From: Cyanophora paradoxa
Taxonomy: Eukaryota; Glaucocystophyceae; Cyanophorales; Cyanophoraceae
Direction: 5' to 3'
Length of the DNA: 64,000 nucleotides
Assembly (NCBI GenBank): GCA_004431415.1
Contig: QPMI01000641.1
Location: forward strand, 1-64,000
The position numbers and the translations under genes are program-made. The notes under the pieces were generated by a model, which saw nothing but the letters and a program-made list of their open reading frames with translations, was not told the origin of the DNA and did no database searches. Positions 46,718 to 58,000 of this stretch are shown here, one piece after another. Numbering within the stretch: the first letter of the stretch is position 1; each line of letters begins with the position of its first letter.

Positions 46718-49700
46718 CGGTGGCGGTGGGCGGCGCCGGCGACGCGGCGGGCACCGTCTCTTTCAACGGCTGCATCTTCTCCGCGCGCCCCGCGCCCCTG
46801 GCTGGCCCCGCCCCCGCACACGCCACGCCTGACTCGCGCGCGCGCTCAGGCCAACGAGGCCACCCCTGGCCCCGGCTACGCGCGCGCCAGCCCGCGGTCC
46901 GCCAGCCCCGCCTCGCGATCGCGATCGTGACGGCCTCATAAGGAAAGGGCAGCGGGCTGCGGGGCGGGGCGGTGCTGGTGGCGGCGGCGGCGCAGCCGGT
47001 CTCGCTCAATGGGACCTTCTTCGGTCTCAACGCCGCCGACGAGGGAGGCGCCCTCTACCTCGCCCCGGGCGCCGCCGCCGCCGTCGCCGCCTGCCGCTTC
47101 GACGGGAGCGCCTACGGGGGCGCCCTCGCCGCCCATGACGCCGCCCTCACCGTCTCCGCCTCCGAGTTCGCCAACGGCTTCTTCACCTACGGCTCGAGCG
47201 GCGACGGCACCGGTGCGCTCGCTCGGGCCGGCTCGCGATCGGGCACCTACACCCAGCGTCCGCCGCAGGGGGCGGGGCCATCACCCTCAAGGGGCCCAAG
47301 GCGACCGCCACCGTCGAGAAGACCGCCTTCGTGCGTTGCCGCGCCTTGCGCTTTGATTTGCGGTCCGTGCACGTGAGGCCGATCCGACGGCGATCGGCCG
47401 CAGGTGAACAACACGGCGAGCGTGGGCGGGGCGGTGCTGGTCGCCGGCGGCGCCTCCGCCGCCTTCGACACCTGCTCCTTCCGCGGTGCGCCCCACTTGA
47501 TCATGAGCTTGCTGGCCCCAGTCGCCGGCCACGGAACAAACAGAGGCGGGCGGGCGCCGCGCGCGCGCAGGGAACCTGGCGTCTGATGCCGGCGGGGCGG
47601 TCGCTCTCGGCCTCGCCGGCGACTCCCCCGGAGACGCCGCCTTCACCCGCTGCCAGTTCGCGGCGCGCCCCGGGCCCCGCCCCGCCCGGCCCGGCCTCGC
47701 CCTATCCCCGCCCGGCTGGCGGCGCGGCAGCTAATCTTGAGGGCGGTGGCGGGCGTGCGCAGGGGAATGCAGTGGACCGGAGCGTCCTCGAGAACGCGAC
47801 GGCCGCGAGCGCGGAGAGCGTCGGGGGTGGGCGCCCCCGGCCGGGTCGCACCCAGCGGCCACGTGCACGGGCAGCTCCTCACGGCGGGCCGCCGCGCGCG
47901 CAGGGCCGTGGCGGTGCTCCGCGCGACGAAGACCGTCCGCATCGGCTCCTGCACGTGCGCCCCGGCCCGCTCGCGACTGCACCGTTGGCCATATGCATGG
48001 CGAGCAAGCGAGCTGCGGGGCATGCGCAGGTTCACGGGCAACCGGGCGGCGCTGGGCGGGGCGCTCTTCGCGACGGCGGCGGACGCGGCGGAGGGCGACG
48101 CGGCGGTCGAGGTGGAGGTGGCGGGGTCGGCATTCGCCGGCAACGCCGCCGGCCTGGCGGCCAACGCCGGCTCCGAGGCGGAGGCGGCGCAGGTCGGGGG
48201 CGCCTCCTCGCCTCGGGCCGCGTCGCCCTCGCCCTCGACGGCGGCACCGTCCTGCAGGGCAACCTCGCCCGCGGCCTCGCCGGCGGCGCCCTCGCCCTCG
48301 TCGACGGCGCCCGCGCCGCCCTCCGCGGGCCCTCCATCTTCGGTCCGCTCCGGATCCGCCGCCCCCGCGCCTCGGGCCGGGCCCGGCCACGGCCCGCCGT
48401 CGGGCCGCTCGAACGGCCCCACGGCGTTGCAGTTGACGTGGGGGCCGGGCCTGGGGGCAGGCAACTCGGTGACGGGCGCGCTGGGGCAGGGGGCGGCATC
48501 TTCTGCGCCAACGCCAGCATCGCCGCCGACAGCCGCTACTCGGCGCGCCCGCGCCCCAACGTCACCCTCGCCGCGGCAGCCCCTCACGCGCGCGCCGGCC
48601 GCGGCGGCGCAGGTCTCCTCGAACTACGCGCCTGGGGTCTTCAAGAACGTCTTCCTCGCCGGCTCCTGCAACGACTCGGCCGCCGGCGCCGGCGCCGGCG
48701 CCCCCGCGCCGCCGCCGCCCCTGCGGGGCGTGCGCCGCCTGCCAGCTTTGCTCGGCCGACGGGCCCGGCGGCTGCGTCTTCCCCGCCGACGTCGCCTCCT
48801 GGTGCGCCCTCATCGGAGGCTGCTCCCCGCTCACCTGTGCGCACCCGGCCCGCCCGGCCTCCCGCGCGCACAAGCCCCCGCCCCCGCCGATCGCGAGGCG
48901 GCGCCCTCGCTCGAGCTCGGCAGGCCCGTTCGTGGTGGTCGGGTCGGCTGCCTTCGACGAGGCGGATCGCTTCCGGGCGCTCTCGGTGCAGCTCCGGGTC
49001 CCGTTCCGCCCGCCCGGCCTCGACCCCGCCGCCCTCGCTCCGGGCCGCGCCCTCCCCTGCTCCGCCCTCTTCGACGCCCCGACCGTCGCCTCTTTTGGGC
49101 CCGGTCCGCCACGAGGGCCTCAAATTTTACCGTTACGGCTGCACATGCCCAGTGCCCTGATCATGACCGCGCATTGCGCAGGGGCGGTTTGCGTGACGGC
49201 GGGTGGCCGGCGGCGGGCGCTGGGCGGGGCGAGCAACGTGAGCGCTGGCGGGGCGGGGGAGCCCATGATCACCTTACGCTTGCGCGTCCTCCTCGGCCCG
49301 AATGCGACCGTCTCGCCCGGTGCGCCCCGGCCCCGCCCGGGAGGGGACGGGAGGCGCGCGGCGGCTCAGCGTCGGGGCGCGTGGATGCGCAGGGGCGCCG
49401 CTCGGGGTGCGGGCGGAGGGCCTCCTGCCGCCCCTTGCCAACCTCTCGTCCGTCGCCATCGTTCACCTCGCCCCGGCCTCCCTCAGCCCCGCCGCCGTCG
49501 CCGCCCAGGCCCGACCTCGCCCCGCCCCGCCCCGCCCGCCGAGCCGCCGTCTCGATCTGACCCGCGCTGCGCCTGGCCGGCCCCAGATCGCCGCCTTCTC
49601 GGCCGCCTGGTCCCCGGCGGCGGCCGCGGGTGCGGGCGGCGCCGGCTCCGCGGCCGCCCCCTCCGCCGGCCTCGGGGAGAGCACAGTTGCCGTGCGGCCG

Positions 49701-50183
49701 CCCTGCGTGCCAGCCGCTCTCGCGCCGATCGCGCGGCAGGGCATCGTGCTGGTGGTCGTCGGATCGGCGCTGGTGGCGGCGGCTGCGAGCCTTGGCGCCC
49801 TGCTCCTCCTTCGCGCCCGGCGCCCCACGGCGGGGCGCGTGGAGCACCTCGGAGGCTCTGACCGCGAGGCCCCCGCCCCCATCTACGCCATCTCCCCGGC
49901 CGCGGCCATCAGCCCAACGGCCGCCCCAGCGGCGGCGGCCGCCGCCGCGACGCCGCGCGAGGGCCCGCGCTCGCCCTCGCCCTCGACGCGCAGGAGACGC
50001 CCGCGCCGCCGGCGACTGCCGCCGGCTCCAGACCCGGTGGCGAGTGGCCCGCGGGCCCGCCACGGGTCGGAGAGGAGGCCCGCCGCGCAGGTCTGGATCC
50101 GGAGGCAGACCGGGGCGGGGAGCACCGCGTGCAGCCATTCCACGATGAGGACCATTGAATCTTTAAATCAGCCCAGGCCCTAG
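46712..50183 (+). CDS. Giant host surface protein gene, 3' part (beta-helix, TM, tail)
   Basis: Continuation of the gene begun at 10129. Exons encode a series of Pmp-type beta-helix turns: GAVAVGGAGDAAGTVSFNGCIF (shown here from the junction), GGALYLAPG, GGAITLKGP, GGAVLVAGGASAAFDTCSF, GGAVALGLAG, RFTGNRAALGGALF and GGALALVDGARAALRG. A Cys-rich knob follows (about 48730-48840: CQLCSADGPGGCVF, WCALIGGCSPLTC), then beta-type sequence, one transmembrane helix (IVLVVVGSALVAAAASLGALLLL, about 49742-49810) and an Ala/Pro/Arg-rich basic tail to the stop at 50181-50183. The layout suggests an extracellular adhesin anchored by its C-terminus. Cut off from its promoter by 26 kb of viral DNA, it is probably not expressed from this allele. 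Introns are again C-rich with GTGCG starts. Confidence 0.75.
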
Positions 50184-50987
50184 GCCTGTATACTAGTACC
50201 TAGGCCCAGCTTGCCGGCTCCCACGGGTTCCACTGCACCCCAGGACTCACAGCCCAAACTAATATTCTAACGTTGATTGTGAATCTAAAAAGCGAGTCCC
50301 TGCGGAGCAGGAGTGGCCTTGGGATCTAGATCTTGGGTCTGTAAGGCGTGAAGGTGGCCGCTCGAGCTTTGTCTTTAAATGTGGGCCCCCATCATGGCAT
50401 GCATATGCCAGCCTCGGGCCGTGTATATCGCGTTTGCGTTTAGTTAGGCACCGCAATATTAATGTATTCCGCGCCGGCGGCGCCGCGCCGGTTGTTGCTG
50501 GGCCCATCGATATCATCGATACCTGTGGTCGTTCACGATCACGCGCTAGCATCCGATCACGCGCTACTTATACCACGGAATAGCTAGGTCTGGAATCTGG
50601 ATTCACGGGACGCCGCCGATCGCGAGTCGGCCCAGAGTCGGCGGCGACGGCGGCCGACGCGGCGATGTCTGCGGCGGTCGACGTCTGCCGTTACACTGAT
50701 ACAGTGCCGCAGACTGGCCCGCAGTCGACGTCTCTCTCTAAAACGACCTCGGTGGCCACGTTGCTCGCCCCCGCCTCCGCGTCGTCTTGTTGTTCCTCTT
50801 ACTTGTCTGCTTCCTGTTATTTATCTTTCTCAAATTTGTCCTCCGCTTCTTAGTGATGTAATTCCTTCCGATATTGATGGTATCTCTAGCTCTGGCTCTT
50901 CTTCGTGTCAGTCATCCTCTGTCCCTAGATCTGCTCGATTTCTCGTCTCTTCTCGATCTGTCTCGAGCTCTGTGTCTTTTCTTTTTT

Positions 50988-51280
50988 ATTGTCGATTTTG
51001 GCTCTTTGTCTTATCTTTCTTCGTGCTCTTGTCTTAGTTATTTTGCTTTTTTTGTCTTTATGCCCCCTGGGCAGCCCCCGCAGTGCTGGTGTCTAGAGAC
51101 TGTGGCCGGTAATTCACCAAAAATAAATAAATTCTATTGTCGATTTTGGCTCTTTGTCTTGTCTTTCTTCGTGCTCTTGTCTTAGACTCTTAGTTACTTT
51201 GTTTCTTTTGTCCCTGTGCCCCCTGGGCAGCCCCCGCAGTGCTGGTGTCTAGAGACTGTGGCCGGTAATTCACCAAAAAA
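50988..51280 (+). repeat. Tandem duplication, about 148-bp period
   Basis: Unit 1 is about 50988-51123 and unit 2 about 51136-51280. Both begin ATTGTCGATTTTGGCTCTTT and end with the same word, GTGTCTAGAGACTGTGGCC then GGTAATTCACCAAAA. They differ by a few substitutions and one insertion. The ending word recurs inverted at 58436-58469. Confidence 0.85.
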
Positions 51281-51677
51281 AATCGAAAAAGAGGAATCAT
51301 ATGCATGCGTCGGTGACTCGGTACCTACTTTTTTCAATCGTTAGTACTTGGTAGCGCACTCGGTACCAGTAGCCAGCGCTAGTAGCCTAATTTGAGCCTG
51401 CTTGGAGCGCTAGCCTAGCTATAGTAGCCTCGGAATCGGAATCTAGCATGGAGCACCAGGCTGCCACTAGCCTAGTAGTAGGCTAGTACTACCGTGGTAG
51501 GCTAGTAGCCTCGGAGCTGCCGCCACACTGCCGCCACAGGCCCACAGCTCCTATCTAGCCTAGTACTAGTAGGTGACACGCTTAAGCTTACGGTCGCACG
51601 GGCCCCGGGGTGAGGCGCTGGTGCCGCAGTGGTGCGACGGCGGCACTACTACCGCGCTAGCATCCGATCACGCGCTA

Positions 51678-51926
51678 CTGTAAACGTAGGAATCTTCGAC
51701 AGCGTCTTTATTTCGTCTATATTCGTCAGCCCTGCACTTTGACGAATATTTGATACTCTTGAACGGAAAGTTTGTATGGAGAGGGGTACTAACGGCTGAC
51801 CCTTCTATGGCGGAGTCGCGGGGCTGACGAAAATTTGATGCTGTCGAACCATATTTTCGTCACGATTTTCGGGTTTTGTCGAAATTAAGTCTCGACGAAC
51901 ATTTCTATATATAGCTACGTTTACAG
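51678..51926. mobile_element. 249-bp MITE with 12-bp terminal inverted repeats
   Basis: Begins CTGTAAACGTAG and ends with its exact complement, CTACGTTTACAG, flanked on both sides by TA, the pattern of Tc1/mariner-type non-autonomous elements. It lies inside one copy of a host segment whose other copy (50545-50610) lacks it, so an empty site is present in the same window, although the bases at that site also differ slightly. It has no coding capacity. Confidence 0.75.
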
Positions 51927-52059
51927 TACCGCGGAATAGCTAGGTCTGGCCCAGCTGCAGGCTGGATTCACGGGACGCCGGGGAAGTTGCTTTAGCCGCG
52001 CGCTGCAGCTGAGGTAGTGGAGCATCGAATCCGCACCTGCGCCGGTCGCCCTGGGCAGC

Positions 52060-55000
52060 ATGCAATCGCAAGGCGACAGGAATCCCCTTCAGCACCTCGG
52101 CGGCAGCCCGCCCGTCGCCGTGGGGCCGGAGCACTTCAGCCAGGGCGAGCCGCAGCCGCAGCCGCAGTTCACGGTGGACCTCGGCCTCTACGGAAATGAC
52201 GCGCGCGGAGACGACTCGGCGGCGTACTACGCGAGCCTCCCGGAAGACGAGAGGGCGGTGCGCGCGCGCCCGTTCGCCCGTTGAATCTGCGTTAAAGAGG
52301 GCTGTTGGAGTGTACATATGCGTTCTAGACGCCGCCGCGTGTACCGCAACATGAATGGAGACTCAGTAAATTCGCTCTAACCAAGTGTCCTGGGCACTGC
52401 GGCAGGCGTTTCTCGTGGAGCATGAGATGACCAAGCGTGCGTGTTGGGACTCTTTTTCACGTCACTATCAACACTATATATATATCATAGTATAGATATA
52501 GCTACCGTAGTACGTATACGCGAGCTGAAAGGATGCGTTGCGCGCCCGCCCGCAGCTGCCACCGACAGAGGCCAGTGCGAGGTGCCGCAGGACGGCTTCC
52601 ACGTGAAGCAGGTGGACTTCGTGCGGCCCTTCAAGGTCATCGGAGAGATCCAGAAGCCCGGAGAGCTCAAGGTCACCGGCGAGGCCAAATACACGGCCGA
52701 AGCCGAGCGCTCCGGTGCGTGCGCCGCCGGAGAGGCGAAATTCCCGCGCGGGCGCCAGTGCATCAGGACTGATTGCGTGCCCCTTCGCGCAGGCACGTGG
52801 AAGTGCGCGACAGACCTGCAACCAGCACGCAATTAATTGGTTTGCCATTGACAGCCGCACAGGATCACTCAGCCTCACGAGCGAACGGGCGAGGACGAAA
52901 TATCCACTCCCGTGACCGAGTCCGGTGCGCATTGCAGTCAATATAAAATATCAATCTTGCCGGCGGCGTACACATCCGCCGCGGCTTACTCTATCTGCTT
53001 TATTTTATAATTATTGTATCAATACCACGCACCGGTACCGTCGCGCAGGACACCTGGAGACGAAGCAGCAGGTGAAGGTCGACAAGGTCGTCTATGGAGA
53101 GAAGCAGATCATCGAGGGCCAGGTCATCCCGGGGCAGCCCGGCGCCACCACCTGGGAGGTGCGTACCCCACCCCTGACCCAACCCACACCTCTCGATCCC
53201 CCTCCGGGCCTTCCCCTTCCCCGGCCCCGGCCCCCATCTTCCTCTTCCTGCTTGCCCTTGGGCCCCCTGGCCCTGGCCTCCCTTCCTTCCCTAGGCCTCC
53301 AAACTTCGCTCACGCCGCCGGGGGGTGGCGTGGGCGCAGTGGGACACCCAGGATTTCAAGCCGACAGGCCCCATGGTTGGCAAGTGCGGCACCGCGACCT
53401 GCGGGATGAAGGGTGTGTCGCTTCATTATATCTTGGACCATAGCTCATGATCACTGCCCATGCATCCTGAGCGCTGTGCAGATAAGGGGCCGAAGGAGTA
53501 CACCGAGCAGAAGACCTGCGCCAACCTCGTCATCGAGAACGTCGACCTGAAGGTCGACGCGCTTCAGGAGGTGGAGCACCAGGACTTTAAGCAGTACAAG
53601 CTCCACGTCGACGACAGCATCCCGCGCCTGGTGCGAGCAACAACATCGCCTCACGCGTCAATCCCTATTATAATTATGCGATTTCTGAACTCGATCCGGC
53701 ACACAGTGCCAGAACACGCTCCCGAAGGGCCTCCTGAAGGCAATGGCTGCCAAGAACATCGGCATCGAGTCGTTGTTCAAGGCGGACGTCAACTTCAACG
53801 TCGTCAAGACTGAGGACATCACGGCCTGCGAGGTCCAGACCGTCGCCAAGCAGGTCCGTCCGGGAACCGGGCTCCGCTTTGAAAAATTTCTAGAGCTGTT
53901 TCTAGATCTGAATCCATTGCATTGCAGGACTTCGAGCTGACGTACGACGAGAAGCACACTCTGAATTGGAAGCAGCCGATCTCCAAGGAGTGCACCAAGG
54001 AGTGGACCCAGAACGGTATCGAGTACGGCAAGGGCACGTACGAGCAGACTGACCAAGCGGAAATTGTCGGCTACTAGTGCGCATGAGTTGCTTTAAGCTT
54101 GCGCATGCAGCGTTTCAATTCCGGAGCCGACGCCAACGCAATAATCAATATTAATAAAGTCTAGTTATGACTCCCGATCCGCTAACCCCGCTGAGCATCG
54201 CAGCATCCAGCCCGGTGCCGAACTCGGCCAGATCAACAGTGCGCATTTTGCTTTTCAAAACTGCAATGTCCATATGCATTCGACCGCGAGGTGGATGCAA
54301 ACCTCACATCTCGGCAGCGTACATCCGGCAGTTCAACGAGCGCCGCGTCACGGGAGAGGAGACGACGAAGCAGCTCCCGGACACGAAGGAGACGCCGGTA
54401 GGAGATGCGAAGTACGTGGTGGAGAAGACCAACGACTGGCATCGCGCCGGAGACGTACGCTCTCAGAAAATCACGTGCGCAAGCGCTAGCGTATGCGTGC
54501 TGCCGGCGCCACCAGCGCCGCATCCGCTGTCATGTTTGCGCTCGAGCTTCTGCTTCTTATTATATTTATATATATGGCGGCACAGGTTCCACGAGGAGTA
54601 CAACTCGAAGGCCGAGACTATGTACACGCCGACGGGCATCATCGAGCTGTGTGCTCATTTCACCTGCCCGTCCAAGCATATCCATATATACGCATGCGAT
54701 ACCGCCTTTAATTTCATGTTCACCGCTGCTGGGGCGTCTGCTTCATATCGCTGGGAGTAACAAGCACTGCGCAGGGACGTCAAGTACAAGTCGGTCTTCC
54801 AGAAGTGCCCGCTGCTGCGGGTCTCGCAGAACAACGCCTGCAAGCTCACCGACGAGCAAAAGGCGGCCTTCAAGGGCCACCTCGCGAGCAACGAGATCCA
54901 GTGCGTCGACAAGGTGTGTAGCTTCAACTTCTGGTTTCAAAAGCTATGCTCGCGTGCGAAATTGACCGCTCCGTCCTGAGCAGGCCACCAATGTGCTCGT

Positions 55001-58000
55001 CCCGGGCAAGTGCGCCATCGGGCCGAGCGGCAAGTACGAGCCCGCGGACCGCGGTGCGAGCTCAAACGCAGTAGCACGATTTGCGATTGCTGCCCTGCAG
55101 CTGCCAACAAGAGCTTTGCAGAGAACGGAGTGAACTATAAATGGGAGGCGGAGGCTGACCCGACGGACACGAGCCCTGAGGGCGTCTTGGCGACCCTCAA
55201 AGAGCGCTTTGAGAATGCCGTTGTCGAGGCAAGCGACAATGCCTGCAATATCACTATTAATGGAAGCAGTGGTCTAGATCTGCAGCTCACTGATACCCCG
55301 GCAACCCGCCGCAGATGCTCGAGCGGAAGCAGCACTGGCAGGAGATTGATCGGGCGATCTCGCGCGTGCAGAGCGAGGCGTCCAAGGTCAGCCAGCAGAT
55401 CCAGAGCGAGCAGCAGAAGCCGGATCCGGAGGAGCCCACCTCCGACACGATGGGTCGGCTGCTGGACAGGCAGATCTCCCTGGCCGACCGCATCGCGAAG
55501 CTGGAGACGGCGCGGGACGAAGCCAAGCGGATGGCAGAGAAGTCGGAGGCGGAGGTGCAGGAGGTCGAGCAGCTCGTCGCGGGCCGCGCGGCGGAGCTGG
55601 GCATGGCCTTCGAGGAGGCCCAGCGGGTTATGTCGGAGGCGGAGGAGGCGATCCGCGCCAAGTACGAGGGCATCCAGAGGGAGGTCGAGCGGGACGAGCA
55701 GGCGGCGGAGGCGGCGGCCCGCGACAAGGGCGAGAAGGTGGAGGACGACTGCAACGACCTCGGCACGCCGGTGACGTAAGTCGCGATGCGCAGCCATCCG
55801 ATCTTTGAATCTGCAGCTGCGCCAACTTTAACGGATCTGTTTGGTATTGCAGCCGGGACGTTAAGTTTGGAAAGTGCGTGTGAATGCAGGCTCCTGTTGA
55901 CATCCAGCCGCGCACCGCGACCGAATCGCCGACTAACGCTTTATGTTAAATATTTATCCCCTCCAATCTCATGCGCAGTTGCTACGGCGCGAGGCCGACA
56001 AACGATTGCTTCACGTGCGCGCATATCACCCCACCCCGATTTCGAATTCGAAATTCGCAATCGTCCCGTTCCTTTTCCTGACTGGCTACCGACCGCAATC
56101 AGTTGTGAGGATGTTGTGAAGGCACACGAGTATCTGGTGCATACACGTGCGAGTATATGTAGTGTCCGAAACACAACACTAAGCTGACGCCGTGGGCTTC
56201 GTGTGCACGAAACAACAGGAGTGGCCCTACAGGAAGAGTGATTTTGAGCAGTGCAAGGGCCAAAGCGACGACGACGAGCGCAACTCGTGAGTATTTACGT
56301 AGTGCAAGACTTCGAATTTTAAATTTGTTTCATTGTCGATTGCGAATTCTCAAAGATACAGCAATCGCGATTAAATATATAACTTTTAATTAAATGCAGC
56401 GGCAGTAATGTTAGTGGCGAGGATGATGGGAATGAGACCTATTTCAGGGAGCCTCAAGAAGACGGGTAGGTCGCGCGATCCGTTTGATGCATTCGCACGA
56501 ACATGAGCCCAGCTGACCGATCGCGAATCCGATTTACAGCCAGTCGACGTTCGACGATGGGCAGTTCTCGTACGCTTGAAAGCTGCTTTTTTGCTTGAAG
56601 CGAAAGCTATTTCGACACTCACAATATCATGACACTTGCGGTCGCAGGTGCTACGGCGCCAGGGAGACCAACGATTGTTATACGTGCGCCACTCTAGATC
56701 TCGGTGTCACACCGTGGCACGAGGCCCATTTAGATCGATATCGATATCTTATAAATTCATGACGCACTTGGCGCTGCGCGCGCGTCATAACCATTTCGGT
56801 GTGCTTGCATCTAACTTATAATTATCCCCCTCAGCTGTGAGGATGTTGTAAAGGCCTACCTGAGCGCTGTGCGTTGCGTTGCGCATGAAAATTAATGAGC
56901 TGCTCGCGTGCACCAGTATATAATTAATTGCAATCACACATACCAAAATAACCCTCTTTTCTCCGGATCCCTTTTCACAACTACAGGGATGGCCCTACGA
57001 CAAGGATAACTTCGCTCAGTGCAGCGAGGGCCGCAGCAACAGCACGTCCATCACAAATGGCGAGAGCTCGAGCTCGGGCGTGCCCAGCAATACGAACACC
57101 GTGACGATCGACATCAGCAACGTCGACACCAGTATCCCCGACACCACGTCCATCAGCAATGGCGAGAGCTCGAGCTCGGGCAACGTGCCCAGCAATACCA
57201 ACACCGTGACGATCGATACCACCAACGTCGACATCGACACCAGCATCCCCGACACCACGTCCATCACAAATGGCGAGAGCTCGGGCAACGTGCCCAGCAA
57301 TACTGATCTTGACGTCCTTCCCCCTCTGCCGGCGGTGCCACCCCCAAAGCCCGGCGTGCTGCCGAAGTCCACGGATGAACTCTTCACCATCCAGGTGCTT
57401 CTTTTCTCATGATCATGATCACTAAATAATAATACGCCTTGTCATTTATTATGAGTTTATAATTACGCGTAAGCCTGTCATACTGAACCGCAGAACAAAG
57501 ACGGAGGCTGCATGCTATTCGCAAAGAACAACGCAGATGGCAATTGGCAGGTGGTCAGCGAGCAGTGCGACCCCAAAGACCGTGAGCCACATGGATTACA
57601 AATACATGCGCTCTGAAATGTTTTATTATGCTCTCACATATATATACTCGAGTTCGCTCACGCACGTGCTTGCGCATGCGCAGCGGATCTCAATCCCAAA
57701 TACCTGTGGTCCTACAACCTCCTTCTAGGCGCCGACGGCGCGAAGCTGGAGGCGCAGGGCTGGCACGGCCTTAACAACCTCAACCGCGTGCCTGACTTGC
57801 TCGGCTTTTCGAATGGCGCCGACACCCAGTGGCAGTCAGGCGAGATGATCCGCGGATGGACCCAGCAGTCAAACGACCCCGATGCGCGCATCAAGTAAGC
57901 ATCCCATATATTATTGGCGCTAGTGCTCTCATTGCCTGTGCCGATATAATCGACATGTCTGCAGGTGGGAGCCTGTTGAAGCCACTGAGTCGAAATTTAC

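Larger units (their letters stand above)
50184..52059. other. Host intergenic region rich in repeats
   Basis: Nearly 1.9 kb without a supported gene. It contains a tandem duplication (50988-51280), a tract of repeated CTAGTAG/GCCTAG words (51360-51570), two copies of a segment carrying GCATCCGATCACGCGCTACT and GGAATAGCTAGGTCTGG (50545-50610 and 51655-51975), and a 249-bp MITE inside the second copy. CT-rich sequence with short open frames at 50740-51060 shows no domains. Confidence 0.65.

Noticed and set aside
47331-49560. Two overlapping 600-residue plus-strand frames
   Set aside because: Each contains some true exon pieces, but neither is a continuous protein; the beta-helix motifs move between frames at GTGCG/CAG borders.
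54076-54166. End of one gene and start of another at 54.1 kb
   Set aside because: The TAG at 54076 spans a GTGCGC donor; joining 54076 to 54204 keeps the frame and gives sensible sequence, so the parts before and after belong to one gene.
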